NCBI RefSeq assembly: GCF_028389875.1
Contig: NC_084687.1
Coordinates: forward strand, 1,948,611 to 2,012,610
Source: Rhea pennata
Lineage: Eukaryota; Chordata; Aves; Rheiformes; Rheidae
Direction of reading: 5' to 3'
Length of the DNA: 64,000 bases
Below are positions 33,801 through 46,400 of this stretch, one piece after another (positions within the stretch are counted from its first letter, which is position 1; each line of letters starts with the position of its first letter). The position numbers were made by a program, and so were the translations under genes. The notes beneath the pieces were generated by a model that saw nothing but the letters and a program-made list of their open reading frames with translations, had not been told where the DNA came from and ran no database searches.

Positions 33801-34387
33801 TATAGGTCCAAATTTTGACATGAAGCTTTTGGGCAAATTTTTAAATGATCATAAAATGCTTAAGGCTGATGGCAAGTGCAATAGCAAGTGCTGGAATTAG
33901 TTGCATGTTACTGATACTCTCTGGTTAACACTTCTCAGAATTCAAGAATGAAAATACTCTCGGAGAAATTCCTTTGAAAAGTCCCACGTGAGAGGATTCA
34001 GCAAACTGCAGTTACTCTGCTTAGTTAGAAAAGAAGGTAGAAGCAGCAAAGCACTGTCAGTCCATAAAGAGGAGGGGTATTGTGTGCACATCAAAGACAT
34101 GCGAGCTATAGTCATGTCCAGCAGCTTTGTCCATTCTTTGACATCTATGCTCAACATGTCTAAAATACACAGCTGCATACAATGGACAGCAACTGCACTA
34201 AAACTAAGAACCGCATGCCTTCTGACTTTTTGACATACCACATACTTTGCAGTTTGGGCTGATAGGATTTTGATAAAAATGTCACAAACCTATTTTAGGG
34301 AGTTTGTGAGCAAAAAACTCATGTGGCTCATGCACTGTTCCTTTGCCCCGAGAATCTCCCTTTCTTCGATGATTAAGGACCCACTCT
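30856..34387. other. Region downstream of the PKP1 stop, likely 3'UTR intron and non-coding last exon
   Basis: AT-rich sequence with no coding exon recognised. If the donor after the PKP1 stop is used, the non-coding terminal exon should lie somewhere between here and about 29.8 kb, but no acceptor stands out. A short stretch at 31745-31850 (gaagtgaatggggctatgct, gatttccagcaactcagg) resembles a repeat that is widespread in amniotes. Confidence 0.45.
31745..31850. repeat. Ancient amniote repeat-like segment
   Basis: The phrase atgaagtgaatggggctatg followed by ctgatttccagcaactcagg is close to a motif common in reptile and bird genomes (sequence resembling GAAGTCAATGGGGCTATG, then TGATTTACACCAGCTGAGG). 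I cannot name the family. Confidence 0.4.
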
Positions 34388-34396
34388 TACCTGCAG
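34388..34396 (-). promoter_or_regulatory. PKP1: PKP1 3'UTR splice donor
   Basis: On the minus strand CTGCAG|GTAAGAG begins 29 bases after the PKP1 stop codon. It is a near-perfect 5' splice site and implies that the rest of the 3'UTR is on a separate non-coding exon at lower coordinates. I could not place that exon's acceptor with confidence. Confidence 0.6.
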
Positions 34397-34419
34397 CAGG
34401 AACACACATACAAAGGCTC

Positions 34420-34491
34420 CTAGAATCTGGAAGAGAGGGTCCTGAAGGTTGTTCCAGCTAAAGATCCCATCATATTCTTATCAAATCCTTG
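34420..34491 (-). CDS. PKP1: PKP1 last coding exon (exon 14 by human order)
   Basis: After a clean acceptor (ttttttcag) this exon encodes QGFDKNMMGSLAGTTFRTLS, then SRF and TAG at 34422-34420. Human ends QGFDRNMLGTLAGANSLRNF then TSRF, so one to two residues are missing in the loop before the conserved SRF end. The exon appears to end 29 bases after the stop at a strong donor. Confidence 0.94.
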   Translation of the reverse strand, partial: QGFDKNMMGSLAGTTFRTLSSRF

Positions 34492-37400
34492 CTGAAAAAA
34501 GCAGATACATATGAAGTGCAGTGAATACGTGGTTGTTTCAAAACTGACAGTCCATTGTCATGAGGGAGAACCTCCTGTTCCACAAAACCTGGCCTTCACT
34601 TAAAAAGTGTACTTCATACTCTGTACAAACAGCCTGCTCTGTTCTACCTCTGTGTGTCTTTGACACATACACAGTCACCCTTATTGATGGACTTCCCTGA
34701 ATCTCTTTCCATCTGCTAAGAGCTGGACTTCTCTAGCTTTAATGGAGAAAACCTTTACTTAACCCTGCACTGAATGTTATTTAATCTTATTCCCTGTACC
34801 AGAAAAAATGGCAAAAGACATATGCATGATGCACATACCCTTGCAAACTTCCATCCTCCTTTTCTGGTGTATACCTATGCAATGAACATCTGTGGAATAT
34901 GCAGGAGGGACTCAGTCACATTAAAATGAGCTGGCACAGTCTCCTAAGCAGAGCCTGATGCAAAGCTACACAAGTTCCTAGGGAGAAAGTCCCTAAACAT
35001 TAATATAAGGATATTTGGGTACTCTCTATCTTCCCACCCGCAGGGTATTCCCTTTGTGGATGTTACTCCACTTTAATTTGGCCCTTTACTCTGTGCAGGT
35101 GCTGTTGATGGTGTGTTGGAAAAACCCATCTTGTTCAAAGAAAGCCACGAAGAGCTGGAAGGCTGGCTCAGTGCCCCATCCAGCTCTGCACCTTTGGAGT
35201 TTCTGTTGCAGGGAGGAAAACAAGTCCTAAATACTTCTCTTTTTGTTTTAAAAGATTACCCTGACTATAAAGATGATGTGACCACAGAGTAGGATTATGG
35301 ATACAGAAGAAGATGTGGGGAAAGAGAGGAGGAACATCGTCAGAGATCTGTTGGGACATGTATACCCTACATGATGGACTGCAATGCAGGGATCTCCCAA
35401 GCTAGCACGAAGGAACCTGGTCCATTCCCAGCACGGAGCCTGCACATACAACAGCTTCAATTCCTGGAGTATTGTGGCTGCATTACAGCAGAGCCCACTT
35501 GAGCTAGCACTAGCTCCAGGGTGCCTCTCTGTATTGCACTGCCTGACACAAACATGCTGTCATTCGCTTTGTCTCTAAAGACAGCCCGGGGAGCTGCTAT
35601 TGCAACTCACTCTCTCTTGCTCTGATCTTACCCAGTTGCCCCTCTGCTGAGAGCATTGCTGGGCATCCCAATGCCTTGGACTTCTCATGATCTTTGTAAA
35701 GTCACCAATTTTTGTGAGTGAGTCAAGATTAGGTTTCTTCCACCAGCTGAAAAGCAGAAGTATTTTCCTTACCTGCTTGAGCACACTCTGCAGCTCCCTG
35801 TTTGACCAAAGATCTGTCAGGAGGAGGCGAGCAGCTTCAGCTGCTTTTGGACAGGAGCTGGGAAGATGAGAGCAACCCCAGTGAATTATGGAAGGCCACA
35901 GGGCAGCAACCCACAGATACCTCTATGCATTATCAATGGTCTTTGAATAAGCCTATCTTTTGCTGAGGGGCTAGCTAGTCTTGATGGAGGTCCATCAACA
36001 AAATCTTCACTACTCTCCCAATAATGTTATATGACAATGACCCCTGGGACCAAAACAGGGCTAATAGAAAGGGAGGGAAGAATTTGAATCGAATAAGGAG
36101 ATTAAGTTGAGCTGAAGAGCCATTTTTGGAGTGCAAAATCTGGGAAACAGTGAAACAAAAGGGAAATGGTGCCAACCCCTCTCTGGACTCTGCATGGGTG
36201 AATCACATCAATTCAGGAAAGGGCTCTGTGTTGTCTGGTGAGGATGGAAGGCATCTGAAGATTAGTAATACTAACAACAGTAATCATAAGTCCTTACTCA
36301 GCATAAGTTAATGGATACTTGCTCACATAACAGCTCCGAAACCATGAGTCATATACGGTATCTTCTATAATTTTGGAACATTTCATACACCTAGATATAA
36401 AACTCATTGCTGGTTCTTATCACTACTCCTGGGCTAGCTGTGGAAGACTTCGGGGTTTAGCATGACAGTCCCAGTCTGTCACAACCAAGGTGACTGAGAA
36501 GTACAAGATCAAACTCAGAACCTCCCCCAGCTCCCAAACACAAAACATTGTATCCTCAAAATACTATGTCACACTATGGAAAGTCATCACCAGGAACAAC
36601 CCGGGACCTGCAAACTCTGAACTCAAGAGTGTAAAATGGCAGGCGCATAGCCCTATTTGGTGAATTTTTGGGGCATTTCTCTGGCATATGCAACATTTGG
36701 TACAGAAGACCTTCTGGCCTAACAGGAGTTTAACCTGGTCATAATCTCCCAAGGGATTCTGCAGATCACACTCAACCATCACATATGGAGACTGAACATG
36801 CTGGCACTGTGTGGAGATCAGGGGAAGCTGCAGATAATCAGAAGTTCTTGAGCAATATTTTGGGTCAGGAGAATTGCATTTTGTTGGGAAAATCTCTTCT
36901 CCAGTTACATCTATCCTACTTCCTATCATTAGAATGATTATGTTTAAAAAGATGTTTTCTCCCTTAAAAATTTCTTGTGTCTGAAAGCAGCTTTTCCCTG
37001 TGTTTATAATTAGATGGTCAGTGAATGTCCTGCACAGTTTTTTACAAGAAGGTTTTCTTTCCCTTTTTCTAAGTTTGCTTATTTCCCCCCCCCTTTCCCC
37101 TTAAATTTGCTTTTTATGAAAATATGCATTACGCATATATTTTCCAAAATATGCACTTTTTGCCACTGTATCTTCTGAGCATACCTCAATAGATTTTTTT
37201 TTCAAACTGAAATTACTAGCCCCTGATATTTGAGGTGTTTCCAAATCCAGTCAAAAAAAATTGTCCACTCTTAGTTTGAAGGGTTAATATTGGCTCTGGT
37301 TTGCATGGCATCTAATGCTACTATTTAGGTGTAAATAGATTAAGGATGAACTGATGGAACTGTGGTGAAAACCTTAAATATGGAAACTAATATATCCTGA

Positions 37401-40400
37401 ATGGAAATGCTGGTAATAGTGTATAGCTATAATAGTGTATAACGTGGACAAGGACATCAAAGAAAATTGATGTCTCTGGTGGCAGTGGCAACAGTCATGA
37501 AACATATGAAACTATTGATTTCTCAAAACACAAACAAGGATCTGATTAGAAGGAGATAGGAAGTGAAAGCATGACAGCAGCACAAAAGACAATTTTTTGT
37601 ACAATCATATCAGATAGTGGGGGAAAATGATCTATTTCCTCAAAGCATAAGAATATCAAGAACATTATGCATGACACAGGAGATGCCCAAAAAAATGCCT
37701 TGAACAGAGAATCCATAAGGATGTCATAAATTTATAAAATTGATATCAAAGTGAAATCTTTGGTAGCAACGATAAAATTGGAAATTCATGGATGAGAAGA
37801 ACTCTTACAGAAAATAATCAATGGGAGACTTGATTTTCTTCAAAGATTAATCTTGGTTAAATTTTATAATAGAGTTATATTGCATAAATAAATTGTGTAA
37901 CAGAAAAGCTGAGATAACTTAAAGAACAAAGAAAATCAAATTGAAACAAATCAGTGACAATGGGATTGGGAGAACTGTAAATTCAATATTCTAAATTTAT
38001 AGAAAGAGACTTTGGAGAAAAGCTTTTAGTGCAGTCAGGAAAATTATTGAGAAAAAAAAGATAATTTTATCAGTAAAATAATGTTCCTTGAAAATGATCA
38101 GAGGAATATTTTTCAGACAGTTGGAGAAGAAAGATGAAAGGATATCACAATAAATTAGTAATGTTAGCTTGCTTTTCAGAAACCCCAATTAAAAGGAGGG
38201 TAATCAATATTTTGGCAACTTGGATTAAAAAAAATAATAAAGAGTGAACAAACAGCAGCATCACTATGGAGCCCATGTCATGGATGAGTATATAGACAGG
38301 AGACTGAGACAATTATCTGACTGGGATGTTTCAGGAAGGAGAAGAAACCACAGCTGTCAGAAAAACTGTATAACAGTTTATGTCTTTAACTCAGAATATA
38401 ACCACAGGAAGCATCAATAAAATGATAACCCCAACAATAGTTTGGTGAATGGCCTAAAAAATGTAGAAGCAGCATGTACTGGGGAGGTATTATGCAGACA
38501 CATCAACCAACCATAAGACAATGCTTGAGGCAAGGAAAGTGCATCCACAGTGGAACTGAGACAAATTAATAGGGAAAAATCTGCAATACGCTAACAAGGT
38601 ACAACATAGCATGGTATTCTCCAATCCATGATGATTTGGTCACCATTTATTCCTTCTCTATTCCCTGTTCCTGCAAGCTGTCATACTGGGAAGAAGGAGG
38701 TTCATAGCATGGGATTCATCACACCAGATGTCACTGTAGACATCAAACTAGACTAGGCAACAGGGACTGGCAGAGGAGCTGGATTTAGTCATTACTGTCA
38801 GGAGCCAGTGAGTCTCAGCTCTCTCTGAAGGAGAAGGACTGGACAAATCCCACCCTAAAATGTCCTGTTTCTCTTCATAGACTCTACAGTGAGCAAAATA
38901 AGCTGATTTGTGAATTAGCAGATCAAGCTGCTAGAGGAGAGACCTCTTTCACATTTGCTTTATGGGAATAGTCTCAAATGATAGTTGGAATAAGTAAAGA
39001 TTAATCTTGGGTGTAAATTTCTGGCATTTTTTTCATCAGAATGTAGCAGGATGAAAGTGCTCTGGGACAGAAATGGATAATGAAGTAATAGGAACAACTC
39101 AAGTTTTGGAAATAATAAAAATTGAGGAGTTTCTCAGAATTTCAACAACGATAGGAGGAAACATCTTTCCTCCTATCAACATAGGAGGAAACACTGGAAA
39201 CATCTTTGGAGTTTAGTAACTCCTCACAGTTTAGTGAGTCATTGAAAACAAAGCTCATGACACAAAACAGTCAAGACAATTAAAGTGTGTACAAGTGTAC
39301 AAGTACAATCCGAGTTGTGCAATACTTTGCTGAAGTAGCAAATTAGCTGACAGCTGGTCTAAGGGAACTGAAACAAGACTTTAAGCAGAAGTTATCTGTT
39401 TTGAATGAAGATCATTCAAAACAATGAACATCGACTTAGAAGAGGGCAGGGCTTGATGTTAATTGGGCTTGTAGTAGAGTGGAAGCCTATAAAAGTAGCA
39501 AAAGGACCAACAGTTGTTGGCTGAGGTCCAAACTAAGGAAAGAGGCCACTTCTATTGACTGAGACTCTCTATGCCATCATGAAACAAGTGGCAAGCTGTA
39601 AGTGGTTTATCAAAGGATGATAGAGAGCAGATGTGAATGTCTATTCTATTATTATTAATGTCTATTATTTGCATAAGGTATTTTAAAGCAAAGACAGATG
39701 ATAGGAGAGGCGAAAGTCAAGGAAAGAGAACACATGGTCAAAGACTGTAAGTTCCATTATAAGTTAAATACCAATTTGGACCTAAATGAACAAATCATAT
39801 GGCAAGAGTTTATAGTCTTTTGCATTGAAATGTAAGGAGTGTGGACAACTAGCAGGACGGAATTACTACCACCAAAAACCAAACCAAGTCAAAGAGAAAT
39901 AGTGTGTAAAACATTTTGAGACTGCTCAGTTGTTGCTGTTCATGGAATATATGTGAGTAAACTAGAGGAAAAATTTATAAATACATATATATGTACGCTT
40001 CATCACAGCTCCGTCTTTGTCACATCTTTGCCATGCTCCAATGGAAAGATGAACAAACCTGAACATTAAAACTATAAGCATAATCCCAACTACTTGTGAT
40101 GCATTAGGTTCTCATTATGGCAGTATATTAGCTGTGCTTGAATCTCACACCTGACCTTCATGATAAGGACTGAAGAAAGCTATGTATCAGAAACCCAGGT
40201 GCTACAACATCAAGTTGCATACTTCATATCCCCTGTACTGACAGCTGGCATTTTAACAGAGTTTAAGATGTTGGTCCCACAATTCCTTTTAGAATTTCTT
40301 TAAATTCAATCAGCACTTTTCCACAGGCTCCTTTACAAATCCCACTCTGGATGGCTCACATGTGTTACCAAGGAATTAGTGCTGAGGACTTCTGTCTGCT

Positions 40401-43400
40401 AACAGGCTAGAAACTTTTCAGCACTCTCAGTTACAAGGACAGGGAAAGAAGAATGTTTTACTTAGTCCCTGGTGCTCTGAATCTGTGCTCTAGAGGCTCT
40501 GGAATTACTCTAGTTTTGCACAGAGTGCACAGGCTCAAAAATGTCTGCACATGAAGCTCTATATGCCTTCTGCTCCAAACTCACCCATTTCGGCACAGGC
40601 TTACTACATTATTTATCATGTTGCTTGTCAAGTAAGACTTTCCCAGATGTGGGTTGGACATGATGAGGTTCCTCAGAGTGTAACAGGCTGATGTCATGAT
40701 CTCTCCAAAGCTGCTGGTATTTCCAGACTGGAATGATAGGAGACGTGATACATCTGGAAGCACCTGGTGAGCTAAAGAGGTGGAATGTTCCAATCAACAT
40801 TTAAATAAAACCTAACAAAAATGAATGATATTACTTGAGTAAGCACAATTCAATACAAGAGTGAAGTATTATCCCCTGAAGGAGACACTAATAATGTTAG
40901 ACAGTAACAGCACAATGGCCAATGTTGATTTTCGCAGCCAAGATTAGTTCTGTAAGCCTTTGGAAATGCAATGGTATAGATCGGAGTAATGAAGTCCAAT
41001 TCCCAAAACACTCATCCAGGTGGTAATTCAGTGACTCTGCAGATTTTTCATTATCTATACATAAGCACATAAGCATACCACATGCTTATGTGGACTTTGC
41101 AATAATATGCGTTTTGTTAAGAAAGCAGATATCATCTGTAATGGTCCATTTGGCCAGAACAAATAACATCCTTTTGTCCCATCTGGGTGCTTGGCTGAAT
41201 CCTGGCTGGGGAGTTTACAAAATGAGGTGGGCAGATATTAGTAGAGTAGAAACAGGACATTGTTTTGGAATACTCTGTGGTAGAAATTACTTACCCATGG
41301 TTTTGTGGAGAATAGGATGTCGGGACATGTTGCTCAGCAAAGAAGCTCCAGACCGGACAACTTCAGAGCTGTTGGAATGAAGGAGCCGTGCTATGCGAGG
41401 CAAACCTTTTTCTTTCAAACCAATCAATTGGCTCATGGCATTGGACATCTAGGAGACAGATCAGAGATGTCTGATGACTTCTAATACAGGAAGAACGCAA
41501 TGGGAACAATGTATAGAGCCAAATACAGCCATGCTATAAAATAGGCATCCATATAATATCTTCTTCTGCTATCATAATCCCATCTACTTTATCATTTACC
41601 CCTCTTCTTCGTAAGCACTTTGAAAAGTCACTCTCATCCTCTGTGATATGACTGGGACTTCTGTCCTCTTTCTGGAGGCCTGAATAGAGGACAGTTGCTC
41701 ACCCAACTTATATACTCAGTAGTTGGAGAATTTTCACCTTCATATCTACATTGTCCTGGCTTAGCTCCCTACTATGCCAAAAGCAATAGGCTGCTTCAAA
41801 GTAGAAACAATTAATGATACGTTTAAGAAACAAACTGAAGGCCAACAACGTATGTCTGGGATCACAATTTTTGTAAATCTAGAGGATCTTTGGGTTGAGC
41901 TGATGCAGCCAAGTGCTCATGAATTTTGAAGCATAGAATATTAAGTTGCCCACTTATTGGTAGAGTTCAAACTGACCTTCTCAGCTATTGCACCATCGGA
42001 CAGGCTGCTGGAGATAATCACACCACCAGAGTGACACACATCCACCAACAGCAACAAGAGGATGGAGGGAATGAGCTGGAAGGCAACCCCCTTCCACTGG
42101 GCTGAGTTCTAGTTCCCCTCCCACACTCCAGGAGGCACATATGCTGTGTTACGGATTTACACCAGCAGGTTGAGATATGTGAAGCTGAGACTGAGAAGAG
42201 ATTCAGGATCCTTTTCTAAAAGCTAAGGTTAACGGCATCCCTTTGCAAGCTTCTAATCAGTCTTCCTTTTCCTTAAAAACAAAGCTAGCAACCCATTCCA
42301 ACTCCAGCTCTGAGCTGGAATAAGACTTTTGAAAGAAAAAGACATTTCTGTATATTCTGGTAAATGCCAACTATTCCCTTCCAGAAGGTCAAAAGGAGTT
42401 GTTTCAACCCAGCTAAAGCCTTCTTTGTTTGTTTGCTTTCTTCCCCCTCTAAAAAGACATTTTGGTGTGATGATTGCTGAAAGCCCTTTGATTTCTATGT
42501 AGTACATAGCTCCAGCCCCATTTCTCCAATCACCTCTGTCCCACACTGTGACAAGCTCCCTCCCTCTTGTTAGTGGCACCATTTACTTAAGCTGAAAAAA
42601 AATCCAAAAGTATTTTTGTATTGAAAGACTTGTAATAAAAGCCCCTAGGAGGAGATTGGCACTGGCAAGTTAATGCCATCCTAGCAGCAAAGGCTCCTTC
42701 AGTGAGTCACTCCGTGTTTCTGGGTGGAACACTTCTCACACGTGACACACCTCTCCTGTGTACGAAATAATTATCTATTTATCTACCTAGCCATCTTATT
42801 TAAATTAGAGTTGATGAAGTTCAACACAAACAGACAAGCTGAGGTTTGTCCATGTGAACACAGCCTGTGAAGACATGCCATAATGATACCGGGTACTGCA
42901 AGCAGAAGTGCTGTTGCGGTGTGGTACTTGTCATTCTCCAGCCCCTGCAATACCCATGGCATTGTACAGTCCATGTCACCTCCTCACTGCCATATCCAGA
43001 GGACTAGGAGCACCTGTGATATGTACTCTATAAGTAGCTCCAATGTAAGCATGGTCTACAATCCACTCACAATCCACTCTGTTATTAGAGCCACCTCCTA
43101 CCATAAAAACATGCACAGGTGACTGCACACATATGTCCTTTCTCTCTTGTGGACAATTTAACACATGCGACGACTGTCCACGTGTGCACTTCTGAGCACA
43201 CCCACAGTAGTATCCTGGGGTGAGGAAGCCAATATCAGCAGATGCTAGTGTTGTGACAGGCAGATCAGGAAATCTGGAGATTCCCCTGAAAAGGAATATA
43301 GATCTAGGGCAGATCCATTGATTCTGCTAATTCCACTGATTCTAGATCCCCATGAGATGCTATCTTTGGAGTTTATAAACACCTAACCTGGACCACCTGG

Positions 43401-46400
43401 TGTGGAAAGAATCGTGTTAGTGCCCTGGGGTTTAAAAAGATCATTTTCCTTTCTGACTACAGTAAGATGCTGATATGTTTGCCTACGAGTGACAGAGGAG
43501 AGGGAAGGAGAGTTTACCAGCCCTCGGCTTGCAGTGAGGTTCTGCAGGGCCCCCGCACAAGCTTCCAAAGTGGCATCCTTCTTGCTGTGTTCCATTAGGG
43601 ACAGATAGGTGCGGATGGCGTCTGAGTGGTAGAGCCAACTTGGTCCTTTAGGTTTATAATCCTCCTCAGGAAGGGGGACACCATACTCATCATTCTGTGG
43701 AGAGATGACAGACTGCAAGTTCAGGTCCTGCTACTCACTTGCAGCCCATGCCTGGGGCTGAATATCACATTTCCAAGCCCTCTGCTGCATATCTTACCTC
43801 CATTTTGCCACTCCTGCTGTTGAAGCAGCCTGTGAGAGTTTTGTCCATATAAACACTCCGGGCCATGTGGTTGAGCTGAGTGTATCTGTTGGGAACTTCA
43901 GCATCCAGGCGGTAGGAGAGATTGTGCAGGATGCAGATGCAATTCTCCACAGACTGAAATCACCCCCAGAAGAAAGATGTAAGCATTACACTGGGTAGAA
44001 AGAAAGGGTAGTACGTGCTATAGCTATGGAGAGGACATAGACCCCAACATAGTTATCTTTTTTTGGTGTTCTACTGTGTGAGGTCTTGACCCTGCTTAAT
44101 GGAGCAATGGATGGGAGACAAACAGGGAAAAGGAGGTAGAGTAGTCATGAACTAAGGTCACAGAGCCTTGTGGCTCTGTGCAATGGGCTATTGTAGATCT
44201 CAATGAACTGACTGACTGAATTAGCTTTATTAGGTCCTACTGTCACTGCTGAACTGATGAATAGGAAGCGAAAGAGGATGAATGCAGAAGGTGGGTTTAT
44301 TGGACTGCTTGGCAAAAATTTAATATGTCAAATCTTGAGAGTCTTTCTCATTCCATATTCAACTTCTAGTGACTTTATCCAAATAATAGCTACAGATTGG
44401 GGGACATTTTTTACCAAGAACATGCTTTTAAACCTGCTTTACCTGGGTGCCAGTGAGTACACACACCAGTATAAAGAAGAAGGGAGAATTTTTGCTAGAT
44501 ACCTGTAGCCAACACCAAAACATGCGGACACGCAGTTATGTTTTCAAAGAGCTGTGTTCAGCATGTGTTGCTGGAACAGATCTATTGGCAAAAGCTGTGC
44601 CCAAAAGAGCAGAGCATTTTCTTTTCCTTTCCTTTCCTTTCCTTTCCTTTCCTTTCCTTTCCTTTCCTTTCCTTTCCTTTCCAATAAATATTTTCTTTAT
44701 AAACTTAAGTCCTGCTTGAGGAATGCATATGTGATAGGGTAACCAAGAGAGATAGGTCAAGATGCCAGAAGGTTGCTGGGGTGGGGAGATATAGGGAAGC
44801 TTAAGGGCACAGGAGCCAAAATATTTTTCTATGGCGCTGTGTTTGGTAAAGGGAAATTGTAAAACCCACGTTACTTCAGGCCAACAGCACAGAGGCTTTG
44901 CAATCTTAGAATAGATCACAATGGGATTTGGTAGAACAAGAGAAACCACAAAGTTCCGTCACCTCTTGAATTTGAATCTGAAAGGGATTTTGAGATCTTC
45001 TCAAGGTTGCAATTATTAATTGGGTCTGCTAGGACTGAACTCTAGCAGACAGCCTGGGAGGAGCATCTGGTACCTTATCATCAGGTCGGTTAGAAGCCAC
45101 ACAGTTCTGGGCATAAGTCATGACTGAATCAATCAGGCCAGGGTAATTCCTCATGGTCTGGCGCCCCATATCTGCAGAACTCAAATTTCTGAAGAAAGAC
45201 ATTAAGAAAAACATTTCACAGCATATCAGGCGAGAAAGAGGAAAGAGGATTAGTTGAGTTCACTCATAAGTTTTTATGATCTCCATTCTGTCTATGCCTC
45301 TGGTCAAATTCAAGGGTTTTATTTGAGGATTCAGCAAGGTGGTGTATTGCTTCCATTTTGAAGGCCTTCTATGGGACCACATAGCTCTCATCTTTCTCTT
45401 TTATTTGGATTTTATCTGGGAAAATGTCCTCTTGAAGAACTCTATACAGAAAACATCTTCTGATCAGAATAACTAACAAACAGCAGTATTTTGCCTTAGA
45501 GGCTATGTATGTGATATTGCACAGACTGATTGCCTTTTTGGAGGTGTTTCCAAAGAGAAGGTTGAATAAAGACCACCTGTAATTGTTACGAAAATAAGGA
45601 ATGTGTAAACGTTTGTGACCATGGAGCTACACAGAGTAGACAGCAATTTGTATGTGAAACACAGGAAGGCATGATGAACTGCAGCAATAGCTCTGACCAG
45701 AGGGATTGACCAGGGTGTACTGTATCCCTGAGCACTCCAGCAAGCTGCTGTCAGGACCGAGGAGTTTTTCCAGGAACAAGAAATGCTTTTATTTATTTTT
45801 TTTTATTTTTTTTTCTGTTTTAATGTCTTGTAGCTTGCAAATGAAAACCAGAAAGAGGTTGGCAATTGTTGTGAGATAGACACTCCAGGCATCTCAGAAC
45901 TGGATTTGATGTTCACTGTGATTTGCAGTCTCCTCGTTAACATGAATTCATCTGCAATCCAGAAATGCTTGAGCAGCAATGGCTCAACCTCGGGGCAAAC
46001 TCAAGGCTGTTCTCATCTCTGCATTATGGTGTTGCAGTGCAATGAGTCATAGTTCTCTCAGCTCATCCAACTGCCCTGCTTTCCTTCCTCTAGGTACTCC
46101 TGAGTCTTGTTTCTCCAAGCTTTTGGAGCTCCCTCACTGACCTGTAGTCTGATAGTGGTTAGTGGTGGTGTCATACATTACTGTCACAGATTGTGATAAA
46201 CAAGTCTTAGGAGACAGAGCCTGCCTTGAGCTAAACTCCTTGGAAAGCCCTTTTAAGGACTCTAACATCATACTTCTTCCCTTATTGGAAGTTATGGACT
46301 TACATCCATAAGTCCTTATGGACTAGCTTGGTGGGTTTAGATGATCTTATAAGTGGAGCAACTCATATGCTACATATACCACACACCCTGATATGCAATT

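Noticed and set aside
36564..36929. 121-codon minus-strand frame in a PKP1 intron
   Set aside because: No recognised domain, no splice sites in a matching position, and the length is unremarkable.
44447..44949. Frames with repeated FLSFP or GKERK units
   Set aside because: They are translations of the CCTTT array and not a repeat protein.
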